A DNA stretch of 64,000 bases from TH5896 sp050748485 (GCA_050748485.1 JBOGPP010000002.1:1-64000); one strand, 5' to 3'; counted from the stretch's first letter, positions 35,557-45,820 are shown. The notes: a model not told the origin generated them from the sequence alone. Made by a program: numbers and translations.

Positions 35557-37485
35557 TTGAAATCTAAGAACGTTATTGAAATCGCTTCGTCCAGGATCGC
35601 ACAGGAGGGATCATCATCGGTAGTTCAAAACAAAAGCAAAGCTAAAATCAACTTTAGTAGAAAAGCTGAGTCCGAGTTCTTCGTGGATAATTCTGCTTTA
35701 GCAGGATTTACAGGAGAGCGGATTTTGTATATGGCTATAAGAGAACTCATTGAGAATTCACTCGATTCATGCGAGACCGATCGGATCTTGCCAAAAATTG
35801 CAGTATCGCTCAAACTGATAGACCCCCTAAATGATCTGTGGTCGATTTCATGTGAGGATAATGGGATTGGGATCCGTTCGGATAAGGTATCAATTGCTGT
35901 CTGTTCATTCCTTACCTCAGGTAAATATGTTGAACAACAACAACGAGGGTTGTTCGGTGTCGGTCTAAAAATGATAGCAGCGTTTTCTACAAAAGATACG
36001 GATCATCCTCTTCGAGTATGGTCAAAATCAACTGAAGAGGCCAGTGAATACTATTTTGAGTTACGCACAGACATCGGTACCAACAAACCAATAGTACTGA
36101 CAAGACGTGATGCTAAACCTAAGGAATCTATTCTCAGAGGAAACTCCGGTTTTCGAATAGAGGCAGTTCTAAGAGGACGACTTTCCCCCATAACCAAGAA
36201 TAAGATATATGATTATATAAGTCAGACTAGCATTGTAAATCCCTATGCTGTAATATCCTTTTTAACGGATGATGGAAAGATCACATTTGATAGACGGACC
36301 ACTATTATGCCTGAACCTGCCAAGGAGGTTCTTCCACATCCTGCAGACATGGATTTAAAGACACTCAAGAAGGCAATCGGAACTTATGCTCTTCAAAAGA
36401 CGACGATACAAGGGATTCTATGCAATTCCTTTCAAAAGTTATCTTCTGAAAAGGCCAAAGAAATCATTAGAAATGCCGGCATTGAAGTAAAACAGGCTGA
36501 TAAATATAGTGAACATGAGCTTATCAAGATTGTAAATATTTGCAGGCAGACTAAATTTCAATCCCCTAATGTAGACCATCTGAGCCCAATTGGAGAACGA
36601 ATCTTTACAGTTGGAATGAATACTGAGAGAGCTATCTTTACTAGGAAAGATAGCTTGATTTCAGACGACCAGTCACAACCAAGAATATCAGCAAAAGAGA
36701 TGAAACCAACACTAACGGGGTATTCGTCCCGTGCATGTATAATTAATAACAGGCCAACGATAGTAGAATGCGGACTTGCTTATGGGGGTAATCTTTCCTA
36801 TTTTAAACTCTATCGATTCGCGAACAAGATACCACTACTTTATGATGAGGGATCTGACGTCGCCAGAGAAGTAATTTCAGAAGTCGAACTTAACAAGATG
36901 GGTGTTTCCAAAAAGCAGGTTAAAGAACAATTCAGTGGTCTCGATTCTCGGTCAGATCGTGCGATAGATCTCTTGCCTATTCACATATTTTTTCATATAT
37001 GCTCTACAAAGATTCCATATAAGACTGCAGGAAAAGAAAGTATCGCATCAGAAGGTGAACTGAAAAAATACATGAAAGCCTGTCTGAGCGACCTTTACAG
37101 GAAGGTAAGTAAGCAGATACGCCGCGAAATGCATTTAAAGGATGCAGAGAACAGGCTCAAATTGTATAAGTATTATATACCCTTGATAGTAAATGCAATC
37201 TCCGAATCCATTGATATTAGCGCGGAGGATCTGACCAATAGTTTTTTGACTTTGGTTGATAGACATGTCAAAAGGGAAGCTTCTAACCCGCGGACACCTA
37301 ACACCAAAGCTGAGAGTCCCAAGGCGCCCAAACAGAACCATCATGTTCAAGGACCACATAAAGATTCGAGGACCAAAGAAATATCTCTTGTTGCCAAGTC
37401 AAGTAAATCATTAAAATTGAAACATGTACGCAGTAAACAGAGGAAAATCGAGAATTTCATGACATCTTCGGAGGAATTGGATTAA
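35557..37485 (+). CDS. top6B: DNA topoisomerase VI subunit B
   Basis: ATPase subunit of type IIB topoisomerase, which relaxes and decatenates DNA. The GHKL ATPase shows 'ELIENSLDSC', 'CEDNGIGIRSDKVS' and 'GLFGVGLKMIAAFS', with the transducer domain following. The C-terminal 70 residues are a Lys/Ser/Pro-rich tail ending in 'KQRKIENFM' (Gln628-Met635), which resembles a PCNA-interacting PIP box. The start is TTG 35557; the next ATG is too far in. Top6A begins 2 bases after the stop, so they are one operon. Confidence 0.94.
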   Translation: MKSKNVIEIASSRIAQEGSSSVVQNKSKAKINFSRKAESEFFVDNSALAGFTGERILYMAIRELIENSLDSCETDRILPKIAVSLKLIDPLNDLWSISCEDNGIGIRSDKVSIAVCSFLTSGKYVEQQQRGLFGVGLKMIAAFSTKDTDHPLRVWSKSTEEASEYYFELRTDIGTNKPIVLTRRDAKPKESILRGNSGFRIEAVLRGRLSPITKNKIYDYISQTSIVNPYAVISFLTDDGKITFDRRTTIMPEPAKEVLPHPADMDLKTLKKAIGTYALQKTTIQGILCNSFQKLSSEKAKEIIRNAGIEVKQADKYSEHELIKIVNICRQTKFQSPNVDHLSPIGERIFTVGMNTERAIFTRKDSLISDDQSQPRISAKEMKPTLTGYSSRACIINNRPTIVECGLAYGGNLSYFKLYRFANKIPLLYDEGSDVAREVISEVELNKMGVSKKQVKEQFSGLDSRSDRAIDLLPIHIFFHICSTKIPYKTAGKESIASEGELKKYMKACLSDLYRKVSKQIRREMHLKDAENRLKLYKYYIPLIVNAISESIDISAEDLTNSFLTLVDRHVKREASNPRTPNTKAESPKAPKQNHHVQGPHKDSRTKEISLVAKSSKSLKLKHVRSKQRKIENFMTSSEELD

Positions 37486-37487
37486 TC

Positions 37488-38594
37488 ATGGCAGCTATAG
37501 ACAAACGCCACAAAGAGACGATAGGAAAGATAAAACTAATCATGAAGGACATTTGCAAGGATGTTCTTTCTGAAAAAAAAATGCCTTCCCTAGACATAAC
37601 AAAGATTGGCTATGATAACACGGTTTGGTCTGAAGAGAAAAGAATGCTTACGATAGGAACGAAGACGGTCCACATTAGTCCTGATACCACCAAAAAAATC
37701 CCAACCTTTTCACAATACATTGTGATGTCTAATGCTGTTAGGAAATTGTTGGATGAAGAAATGGAAAGTACTATTAGAGGGATGTACTACGCCACCCTTA
37801 GCACGGTAGGAGATGAAGGGAATAAGCAAAAATTCTGGACAAGCCAAGATGCATCAGACGATGCTATCAAAGCAGTTGAATTAATGACTGGAGTTCCACG
37901 GGAAGAGTTTTCTGTTACCTCAAAGCCGAAGGGAATGATTTCTGGCCCCATCCTCCTCCGCGTCGGAGGTGATATAATCGATTGCAATCTAGGAAGTCGC
38001 GCAACATCACAGTTGATTCCTACAAATATTATGGACGTTGAGATAGTCGATGTTAAGGCTGACTTTGTTATGGTTGTGGAGAAAGACACTGTTTTGAATA
38101 ATATTAGAAAATCTGGATTCATTCAAAAATACAATGCCATTCTGATGACTGGGTCTGGGGAGCCTGATAGGGCTACCAGGATGATGGTGAAGACCTTAAA
38201 TGAAGTGTGGAAAAAACCAGTGGTGGTATTTGCAGATGCAGATCCTTGGGGATTGGGGATAGCATTGAGGTACAAAATTGGCAGTGAATCTTTGAGCTAC
38301 GATAGCGATAGACTTGTTACTCCAGATGCCAAGGTACTGGGCATGATGTTTTCTGATATATACGACTATAATATCCCTGAAGTCGCTCGACTTGCGGCAT
38401 CTGAAGAGGATCTGAACAGGGCCATCGACATGAAAAAGAAGCAATGGCTGAAGGACAAGAAATGGCAAAAAGAATTGAGTTTGTTTCTGAAGAATAAGGA
38501 AAAATGTGAACTTGATGCATTCTTTAAGCATGGTTTCAGATATTTAGCTGAAACATACCTTCCTCAAAAACTACGGGAGTCAGGGATCCTATAA
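37488..38594 (+). CDS. top6A: DNA topoisomerase VI subunit A (Spo11-like)
   Basis: DNA-cleaving subunit of topoisomerase VI, 368 residues. The winged-helix 5Y-CAP domain has the catalytic tyrosine in 'RGMYYAT' (Tyr100/101). The Toprim domain shows 'VVEKDTVLNNI' and 'FADADPWGLGIALRYK' with the metal-binding acidic residues. ATG 37488 follows the top6B stop with a 2-base gap. Confidence 0.95.
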   Translation: MAAIDKRHKETIGKIKLIMKDICKDVLSEKKMPSLDITKIGYDNTVWSEEKRMLTIGTKTVHISPDTTKKIPTFSQYIVMSNAVRKLLDEEMESTIRGMYYATLSTVGDEGNKQKFWTSQDASDDAIKAVELMTGVPREEFSVTSKPKGMISGPILLRVGGDIIDCNLGSRATSQLIPTNIMDVEIVDVKADFVMVVEKDTVLNNIRKSGFIQKYNAILMTGSGEPDRATRMMVKTLNEVWKKPVVVFADADPWGLGIALRYKIGSESLSYDSDRLVTPDAKVLGMMFSDIYDYNIPEVARLAASEEDLNRAIDMKKKQWLKDKKWQKELSLFLKNKEKCELDAFFKHGFRYLAETYLPQKLRESGIL

Positions 38595-39294
38595 TTGCCC
38601 CTTACACAAATAATCAATTTGCTCCTGTGTAGTTCAAAATGTTTGTTTGTTTGTTTGAAATGAATTGGACATTCTTTGGAATTCCAAGAGATGAATATTT
38701 AAGTTGATTAAAAAATTCCTGATACCTTCATCCCTACAATTCTGTCTGCTTGACGAGATTTCGATGGAAATTCTTCTATACGCATTCAGACAGTGCCATT
38801 GAAACCTTTACCTCACTGCAGGAGAGCATATAACAACTAGAATATTTTCCGATGCATGAATAGGCATTAAAACTGTGAGCCTCATGACAGAATGGTCAGA
38901 TTGGGTGAATATCTGAATGGTCTCAATAATAGTAGATACACAGGTTTCATTATCTGGAAGCTTCTGAAAATGCGAGTTTCAGATGTTCCTATTTTCCCCT
39001 AGTAACTTAGGGATAGATACTTTAATCTATGCCAATCCATTCACTCAATCCTTATCTCTAAGACAATATCATGGCACCTAACTGATCTGTTCTCTAGGTA
39101 TGAAAGCGGTACAACTTGATCTTATAGGTTTCACGAGATAATAATACGTGGTCAATGGCTTGGATAGTCAGAATATCATAATTTATTCTACTTGCAGTTG
39201 CCAGCGGATGTATAAATACATCTGCCTTGTCGGATTCCTGCGCACCCGGCTACATCAGCTTCAAAGGCTGCTGTTGGAGTCTATAAGGGGCTTC
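38595..39294. other. about 700-base region without supported gene
   Basis: AT-rich spacer between the top6BA operon and the convergent lysS gene. It contains a short GTTT microsatellite (38640-38656) and no supported ORF or RNA. Confidence 0.5.
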
Positions 39295-40938
39295 TTAATG
39301 CGTACTTGCACAAAAGATATCGAGCTGTTCGTAGGTCCATTTGATACCCATGTCTACTATGTAATTTCCTAACCGTGGTCCTTTCTCCGCATTAATCAAT
39401 ATTTTATAGAGCATTTTGAAAAATCCCTTTGGCAGCAGTCCTCTTCTCCGTGCGATCGAGAATATCTCAGATTGGATAGTCATAGCAAGTTCATCCTTAT
39501 CACTTGTAGTATCTATATTTTTTAGATATTGAATCAGTTCAAGCAATGCTTCTTGTTCTGTCCTGGAAACATCGAGGTTTATACTCACAAGCCTTGATAA
39601 TAGGTAGTCATTTGACCAGTTCGATGCCATTTGAATCTTCATAATCAGCGAATTGGTCCTTTCCTTTACTAACCCATACTTTACCAATCGATCAAACACT
39701 TTGTTTACTTGGTTTTCATCTTCTCTGAACAAAAGAGCCTGTTGTGCTAATATTCTGTACGGTACGTGCACGGAAGGGCTTGTGGGGGGCTTCAGTTGGT
39801 GAATGTATTCATAAATCCCTCCTAGTTTTGTACGCTTGGCAGTATTATCCTCTCTAACGAAACCAAAGAAAACATCTTCATAGAAATCGTATTCGTCCAT
39901 CAGATTTGGAACATCATCTACACCTATATGTCGAGTGCCCGAGATGCGTTTGTATAATAACAAGAGGAGAGATTCTGGAGTTCCGTATTTTAACCATGTC
40001 TGAGGAGTCAAAACGTTTCCCGACGACTTGCTAATTTTCTTTCCCCCCTTATCCAGGAACATTTCATATTTAATATGCATGGGGTGCGGAAAGTGCAAAA
40101 TCTCATCAGACACCCAATCATTTATTCTTACTGAATCCAAAATATCCTTTCCATACGCCTCAAATCTGATGTCAAACGCCTGCCAACGAGCGGCAAATTC
40201 CATCTTCCAAGGCAATTTGCCATTTCCCTCTTCGAGGAATGTTTCGCCATGGTAACCACAACCTTCAATGTGAACATCTCCTATTCTAGTCCCCACACAG
40301 TGGTAATCTATCATACGCTTATCAGAAAAATACTCTGTCGATGATGCAACATATACTCTTCCACATTTATCACAGATAGGAAAGTACGGAAGGGATCGCG
40401 CATACTTTTCCTGTCCAACAATTTTGGCTATCTTCTTTCCAATTAAATCATGATTCTTGAGAATCGTGTCGATCTGATCTACAAGAAGCCCGCTTTTGTA
40501 AGTCGTCTGGCCGCTAACATGGGTATATTTTATTCCCAACCTATCTAAAGCGTCAAGCAGGAGTCCGGTCATATGGGCCCCATATGAAGCATGACAAGAT
40601 CCGAATGGATCAGGTATGATTGATACCGGTTTCGCTATGTATGAGGCCAAATCCTTCGATAAACCAGAAGGGACTTTACGAAGCCCATCCATATCATCTG
40701 AATATGCTAGGAGCTGAGAGTCATAACCCATACTTTTTAACGCGACCGCGATGCCGTACGCCCTAACAGCATCCCCTAAACTTCCCAAGTGGGGTATTCC
40801 GGATGCCCCGAGGCCACTCTCAACTTTGACTGTGACAAGGCTTCTGTTCAGCCTCTTCTCCCGCTCTATTAACTCGTGTGCAACCTTGTCAAGCCATGTT
40901 CCTTTTCCTATGAATACCTCTGAATCCAAAAATTTCAC
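39295..40938 (-). CDS. lysS: lysyl-tRNA synthetase, class I
   Basis: Archaeal class I LysRS, 547 residues. Signatures: 'VESGLGASGIPHLGSLGDAV' with the HIGH-type 'HLGS', 'YSDDMDGLRKVP', the zinc site 'CDKCGRVY' and 'KISKSSGNVL', the KMSKS equivalent. The start overlaps the elp3 stop by 4 bases, so translation is coupled. Its product charges tRNA-Lys, whose wobble base may be modified by Elp3. Confidence 0.95.
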   Translation of the reverse strand: MKFLDSEVFIGKGTWLDKVAHELIEREKRLNRSLVTVKVESGLGASGIPHLGSLGDAVRAYGIAVALKSMGYDSQLLAYSDDMDGLRKVPSGLSKDLASYIAKPVSIIPDPFGSCHASYGAHMTGLLLDALDRLGIKYTHVSGQTTYKSGLLVDQIDTILKNHDLIGKKIAKIVGQEKYARSLPYFPICDKCGRVYVASSTEYFSDKRMIDYHCVGTRIGDVHIEGCGYHGETFLEEGNGKLPWKMEFAARWQAFDIRFEAYGKDILDSVRINDWVSDEILHFPHPMHIKYEMFLDKGGKKISKSSGNVLTPQTWLKYGTPESLLLLLYKRISGTRHIGVDDVPNLMDEYDFYEDVFFGFVREDNTAKRTKLGGIYEYIHQLKPPTSPSVHVPYRILAQQALLFREDENQVNKVFDRLVKYGLVKERTNSLIMKIQMASNWSNDYLLSRLVSINLDVSRTEQEALLELIQYLKNIDTTSDKDELAMTIQSEIFSIARRRGLLPKGFFKMLYKILINAEKGPRLGNYIVDMGIKWTYEQLDIFCASTH

Positions 40939-42590
40939 TTCAGTAATTTAGTAACATAATGTCCGTCCTGCTTATAACCCAGCTTTTCATAGTATTTCCT
41001 TGTTCCTACCGCACTAATCACTGATAAAGCGTCCACACCAAATTCGAATTTAGCTATTTGCTCTGCTTCGGCCACTAGCAATCTACCTAGACCTCTATGT
41101 TGCCATGAATGATTGTTTGCTTTCCTTCCAACATTGAGCATCTGCCCATAGACGTGGAGCTCTCTTACAACGGCTACAACTTGAGTGTGGTTATCGTTAC
41201 ATACATATGAATAGAGTTCCGAGTCAAAGGACCCAACAACCTTTCTTAATCTGAGAAAACCCAATAAAGCCGAACCATCGTCTGTTTCATAAGACAAGAA
41301 AATTTCTTGACCACCTGCTGCCGTATAATCCAGTCTGGTTAACTTTGCGGAATGTTTATCAATGCTGCCTTTGCGCCTTAAGCCTATTTCTCTGCATCTG
41401 ATGCATTTGCATGTATAACCTTCTGTGGACAATCTTTCTAAGGCTATTTGTCTAAGGTTACCCTCTTTAGGACCAGCTACTATATCCTTTGCTTCTATCT
41501 CCCTCTGGATCCTCATTATCCTCATCCATGGAGGAATACTTTTCTTCAGATCAACAAGTATTTTTACCATCTCTTCATCAGTATATGGAGTAAACTGCCC
41601 ATTACAGTATAGCTTATGTAATCCAGTGTTTCTTAATACCAACGTGGGGTATATTTTTAGCATGTCAGGTTTGTAACGAGGATCGTACAGAAGCTGGTGT
41701 AGGTCTTCTCGGTCTTTTTTAGGAGACGAACCGGGTAGGCCAGGCATCATATGTGCAACTATTTTTAATCCTGCATTCCTAGCAGTTTTGAATGATTCTA
41801 TTACATCATTTATGCTATGCCCTCGGTTAGTAAATCTAAAAACTTCATTCCGTAGCGACTGCACTCCAATTTCTACTCTTGTTACTCCCAGGTGTAGCAT
41901 CGTTTCAATATGGCTTCGTTTGCAGTAATCAGGTTTTGTTTCGATTGTTAATCCTACACATTTGTGTTTCGATGTTTCATTGGCACTCATAGCTTCTTGC
42001 AGAGTGGAAGAGCATTTTGGCTTCAAATCAGAATTTAGTCCATCGTAACAAGCCTTTACAAAATCCTGTTGATACTTTTCTTTCATAAATGGAAAAGTCC
42101 CGCCTATTATGATTAGTTCTATCTTGCCAGTATCATGACCATTTATCTCAAGAGTATTCAACTTAGTTGTTATCTGCTCAAAGGGATCGTAAGAATGAGC
42201 TTGAGCTATTTTAGTGGCAGGTTCAGATCCTACATAACTCAAAGGAGTGTTGAACTCAACCCCGCCTGGACAATATATGCATCTTCCTTGGGGACATGGA
42301 TGAGGCATAGCCATTACGGTTACGACAGTTACTCCTGACGCCGTTTTAATCGGCCTTAACTTTAATGTATTTCGCCAAGAACAGTTCTCTGGCAAATATT
42401 TCAGGAAATCATGGCGTCGAGGGAGATGTTTCAAATGAAACTCTGACGAAACTTGCCTTAGAATAGTTGGAATGATGGTTAATTTCGACTCGTCCCCTTC
42501 ACTTATTCTCTTTGCTATTTCCTTGCAAGCCAGATCGTACTGAAGTGAATATTCTGCTTCCGGGATTTCGATTAGTTTCGACCTGATCAA
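40935..42590 (-). CDS. elp3: Elp3, tRNA wobble-uridine carboxymethyl transferase
   Basis: Single-protein archaeal Elongator. 551 residues: an N-terminal radical-SAM domain with Fe-S ligands Cys99, Cys104 and Cys107 in 'PCPQGRCIYCPGG', then 'GVEIGVQSLRNEVF' and 'KIVAHMMPGLPGS', and a C-terminal GNAT acetyltransferase domain ('HNSWQHRGLGRLLVAEAEQI' region, acetyl-CoA loop). It modifies U34 of tRNAs reading NNR codons, including tRNA-Lys, which links it to the overlapping LysRS gene. Confidence 0.92.
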   Translation of the reverse strand: MIRSKLIEIPEAEYSLQYDLACKEIAKRISEGDESKLTIIPTILRQVSSEFHLKHLPRRHDFLKYLPENCSWRNTLKLRPIKTASGVTVVTVMAMPHPCPQGRCIYCPGGVEFNTPLSYVGSEPATKIAQAHSYDPFEQITTKLNTLEINGHDTGKIELIIIGGTFPFMKEKYQQDFVKACYDGLNSDLKPKCSSTLQEAMSANETSKHKCVGLTIETKPDYCKRSHIETMLHLGVTRVEIGVQSLRNEVFRFTNRGHSINDVIESFKTARNAGLKIVAHMMPGLPGSSPKKDREDLHQLLYDPRYKPDMLKIYPTLVLRNTGLHKLYCNGQFTPYTDEEMVKILVDLKKSIPPWMRIMRIQREIEAKDIVAGPKEGNLRQIALERLSTEGYTCKCIRCREIGLRRKGSIDKHSAKLTRLDYTAAGGQEIFLSYETDDGSALLGFLRLRKVVGSFDSELYSYVCNDNHTQVVAVVRELHVYGQMLNVGRKANNHSWQHRGLGRLLVAEAEQIAKFEFGVDALSVISAVGTRKYYEKLGYKQDGHYVTKLLK

Positions 42591-42699
42591 TGGTGGTGTA
42601 ACAACCTAGTCGACTATGGGAATATTAATTGTTGTCTCATTTGAGATTTTGTCTAATCTTGCCATTCTCAACGTGAAGCATTTGAAGCTCTCAAATTCA

Positions 42700-43761
42700 T
42701 CATAGCATTGTATGTTTGTTCTCAACTTCACATGAGACTTGCCCCGAACCCGGCTTCTCTATGATACCGACATTCAACGCCCTCATTCTGTACTTTTCGA
42801 ACGCAGATGTTATGGATTCAATGGAGGCACGAGGCGCCACTATACACATTCCGATTCCCATATTAAATGTTCTATACATTTCAGCGAATCCAATCTTCCC
42901 TTGAACCTGTATCAATTTGAAAATCTCTGGCGGATCAGGCATACTACTTAACCGATAGTTAACCTTATCGTTGAGTCTACGCAATTTCGTAAAAGAACCA
43001 CCTGTTATATGTGCAATGCCATGGATCTCGACACCCGAACTCAACAAATCGATCATTGGCCTTACATAAATCCTCGTAGGTGTGAGTAGCTCATCGCCCA
43101 AAGATCTTTCTATATTTCCTACTTTTTTTTGAAAATTGTGTTTTGACAAAGCTTTCCTTGCTAGAGTGAAGCCATTTGAATGCAGCCCACTGCTTTCCAC
43201 TCCCAATATGATATCTCCTTTCACAATCCTATTCCCTAAAACAAGTTCGGATCTTTTTTTGACAAACCCTAACGCCGTTCCTGAAAGTTCAATAGAATTC
43301 TGGTTGTTACCATTTGATAGCAAGTCCGGTACTATAGCTGTTTCACCGCCTATAATTGCAACCCCTGCTTCTTCTCCTGCCTTTACGAGGCCTTCAGCTA
43401 TTCTACGGAGTATATATGGATCTGGATTCGCAGAAGCTATATAGTCCACGAAGGCAAAGGGAGTACTTCCCACGCAGATAAGGTCATTTACGTTCATAGC
43501 TACACAATCTTTACCAACTGTGCTGAAATCGTTCATCGCCTGAGCAATTAATAACTTCGTGCCTACCCCGTCGCAATGAAGAGCCAATATACAGGATCCG
43601 ATATCGACCAACCCAGCGTAGTGACCAAAACCGGACAAGACTTGCCCCTTATTTGGATTTTTGTGGGTTCGTTGAATTAGGCGGCCAATTAGATGGTGTG
43701 CAAAGTCAACCTGTTTGATATCTACCCCAGACTTTGCATATGTTAATCCTTTACGACGCAT
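42700..43761 (-). CDS. purM: phosphoribosylformylglycinamidine cyclo-ligase
   Basis: Fifth step of purine synthesis, closing FGAM to AIR. 353 residues. Signatures: 'TYAKSGVDIKQVD', 'HCDGVGTKLLIAQ', 'CVAMNVNDLICVGSTPFAFV', 'AIIGGETAIVPD' and 'GSGQVSCEVEN' near the end. The start 'MRRKGLTYAKSG' is at ATG 43761. It lies upstream of elp3 on the same strand with a 109-base gap. Confidence 0.94.
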   Translation of the reverse strand: MRRKGLTYAKSGVDIKQVDFAHHLIGRLIQRTHKNPNKGQVLSGFGHYAGLVDIGSCILALHCDGVGTKLLIAQAMNDFSTVGKDCVAMNVNDLICVGSTPFAFVDYIASANPDPYILRRIAEGLVKAGEEAGVAIIGGETAIVPDLLSNGNNQNSIELSGTALGFVKKRSELVLGNRIVKGDIILGVESSGLHSNGFTLARKALSKHNFQKKVGNIERSLGDELLTPTRIYVRPMIDLLSSGVEIHGIAHITGGSFTKLRRLNDKVNYRLSSMPDPPEIFKLIQVQGKIGFAEMYRTFNMGIGMCIVAPRASIESITSAFEKYRMRALNVGIIEKPGSGQVSCEVENKHTML

Positions 43762-43846
43762 TCAAAAGTCTATAATTAGGAACTCTTATTAAGTTTGAGA
43801 TAGGCCCGCATTTTCGTGAGGATTTATTGGATTCATTAACTTTTCA

Positions 43847-44554
43847 TTATGACCCTGAGATAGTTACATTTTGGAGCGGATGTATTTTAGTAACCCCTAT
43901 GACAAAAGTGCTGGTATTGGGTAAAACAGTTCTTTCATCACTAGTATTAAATAGTACTATATCTGTAATTGCCGGCGTATAGCCATTTCTTGTAGAGTTT
44001 TGTTGGATATCAAAGTTGTAAAGACACATGTAGCCTGGCCTAGAAAGATCTTTCTCGATACTCAAGTTGGCAGGCTGTAATTTTGGTATTTGACCTACTA
44101 GCAACTTTAGATGGGTACTGTTATCAGAATCACACGGAAGTTTAGCCGATACGAATCCCTCTGCTATGGCGAAAGGATAGGTGTCGTAAAGATGAATGAA
44201 ATCTTTTGCGGGTATTATTTGATGTGAAAGTATTATGTTCTCTCCCCTCGAGTACAAGTCTGCCTCAGTATCATCGATACTTGTGTCAGAAGTATTGGTG
44301 TTTCTTACCGTGTCTAGGACTGAATCCATTAAATTGTCTGGGGAGCCGATGGATTCTAACAGTCCCCCTGGTTCATTTGCCATATCAGGTGACCTAAGAT
44401 TAGTGTCGTCATCTAGTTGCGCTATCCCATTGAAAGGCGCATAGCTATCAGTCTCTATTAAGGGAACAAGCGAGAAAATTAAACCACTAAGGACAAGGAG
44501 TGCAATAGTATACCGGAAGCAAGATCTCAGAATATGCATATGTGCTAAAAACAT
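43847..44554 (-). CDS. exported hypothetical protein
   Basis: 235 residues. An N-terminal hydrophobic segment ('CFRYTIALLVLSGLIFSLV', residues 12-30) looks like a signal peptide or anchor. The mature part has about ten Asn-X-Ser/Thr sites, as in glycosylated archaeal surface proteins, and two cysteines. A segment 'SAKLPCDSDNSTHLKLLVG' may be conserved but I do not recognise the family. Start could be ATG 44554 or 44539. Confidence 0.65.
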   Translation of the reverse strand: MFLAHMHILRSCFRYTIALLVLSGLIFSLVPLIETDSYAPFNGIAQLDDDTNLRSPDMANEPGGLLESIGSPDNLMDSVLDTVRNTNTSDTSIDDTEADLYSRGENIILSHQIIPAKDFIHLYDTYPFAIAEGFVSAKLPCDSDNSTHLKLLVGQIPKLQPANLSIEKDLSRPGYMCLYNFDIQQNSTRNGYTPAITDIVLFNTSDERTVLPNTSTFVIGVTKIHPLQNVTISGS

Positions 44555-45136
44555 AAAACTTTCTACAAAAGACGCGATGTCATTTTTTTTTGATTATTAC
44601 ATGATCGTGTTTCGCTTGGGTGGCGGCTTTGAACTCTGACCCATCAGCATGAGATTAGTACTCTTTAATGTTTCGATGTATATGGGCACATTAGAATACC
44701 TACAAGTGAAGGACTAGAGGGGGAGGCCTGAAAGCAGGAGTTCCTATCCTTCATTTCAAGTATAGTCTTCGCGGATACGACATTAGTTACGCGCCCACTA
44801 CCATTCTTAGAAGATATATTGATGTTAAAGCATGAATATTCATGTTTAAGGGAACTCAAAAATTCGTATTCGTGTTCGAAAATCGGTGCAAATTGAAGGG
44901 CAGTTTGAAATTATCTAAATTAATTAGTTTCTGCATGTGGCGTTGTCAATCGGATAATTTGTTAGAAGGTATATAAGCATAAGTGAGTATTCTCCTCCAA
45001 TTGAATGATTATCGAGCATGTAGGATATGTGGATGCAGCGACCATAGATGGATAGGATGTATAACGCATTGGGTGAAGCATACGAGAGGACGAGATGGTT
45101 CTTGTGTTCAAAGGGACTAATGAGAAGCGAAGATAG
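44555..45136. other. about 580-base region without supported gene
   Basis: Two minus-strand frames of 62-64 codons exist here, but their composition is unnatural (Ser/Cys-rich, low complexity) and no promoter fits. I see no RNA or repeat. Confidence 0.45.
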
Positions 45137-45820
45137 TCACTTAATCTCATACAAGGCTATTGACAATTTTACGGCAAATCTTTCGTCGGTATTTTGAGCG
45201 ATTGGAATCACATATTTTTCGGTTTCTTCCCTATATCTAAATGCCTTTTCACGCTGACTAACGGTTCTCATATACCTAGCGTTGTCTAGCCTATCTGCCA
45301 GCATTACATATCTAGTAGTCTTAGAGCTAGACGCAATTTTCTCAAAATAGGGCTGTAGATATTCAACCCTTCGATCCTCCGGGCTATTGCGCGATAGTGT
45401 AATTATGATATCACTGACACCCTTACCAAAGTCTGTTAACAGCTTTGCCGAATCGTAGCTTGGATCTCTCGTCTTCTCGAGCACATCGTGCAATAGAGCT
45501 GCACATAATGTATTGATATCTCGACAACAGATCTCTTCGCTTAAGATAAGCGACACTCTTAGGCAATGATTAATGTATGGATCATTTTTATTGTTGTTTC
45601 GAGAAATACCGGCATGTAGATTGAATGCTACACTGAACGCTCTAGTCAACTTGTATATGTCATCAGGAGAATTTTCAAATGGCCTCATTAGTTTAGACAA
45701 ACCTGCTTTCGTGAATTCATTCAAGTAATTATCCATAATATTCTGATCTACACAAATGTCAACCCCATATGATATTATCATTGTTGCGGACCAGTCAACT
45801 AATGGTACAGGTTCTATCAA
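45137..45820 (-). CDS. HD-domain phosphohydrolase, RelA/SpoT hydrolase type
   Basis: 227 residues. The HD pattern is: His85 in 'INHCLRVSLIL', His111-Asp112 in 'ALLHDVLEKT' and Asp176 in 'VMLADRLDNARYM'. This order and 'ADRLDN' match the hydrolase domain of RelA/SpoT and Mesh1 enzymes, which remove the 3'-pyrophosphate of (p)ppGpp. No synthetase domain is present. The start is TTG 45820, with 'ttaaaaaatta' about 27 bases upstream as a TATA box. The substrate in archaea is unproven. Confidence 0.75.
   Translation of the reverse strand: MIEPVPLVDWSATMIISYGVDICVDQNIMDNYLNEFTKAGLSKLMRPFENSPDDIYKLTRAFSVAFNLHAGISRNNNKNDPYINHCLRVSLILSEEICCRDINTLCAALLHDVLEKTRDPSYDSAKLLTDFGKGVSDIIITLSRNSPEDRRVEYLQPYFEKIASSSKTTRYVMLADRLDNARYMRTVSQREKAFRYREETEKYVIPIAQNTDERFAVKLSIALYEIK

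Noticed and set aside
38640..38656. GTTT repeat as possible CRISPR or regulatory repeat
   Set aside because: Only four to five copies of a 4-base unit; a simple microsatellite.
44665..44859. 64-codon minus frame near 44.7 kb
   Set aside because: Serine-rich chance frame without promoter.
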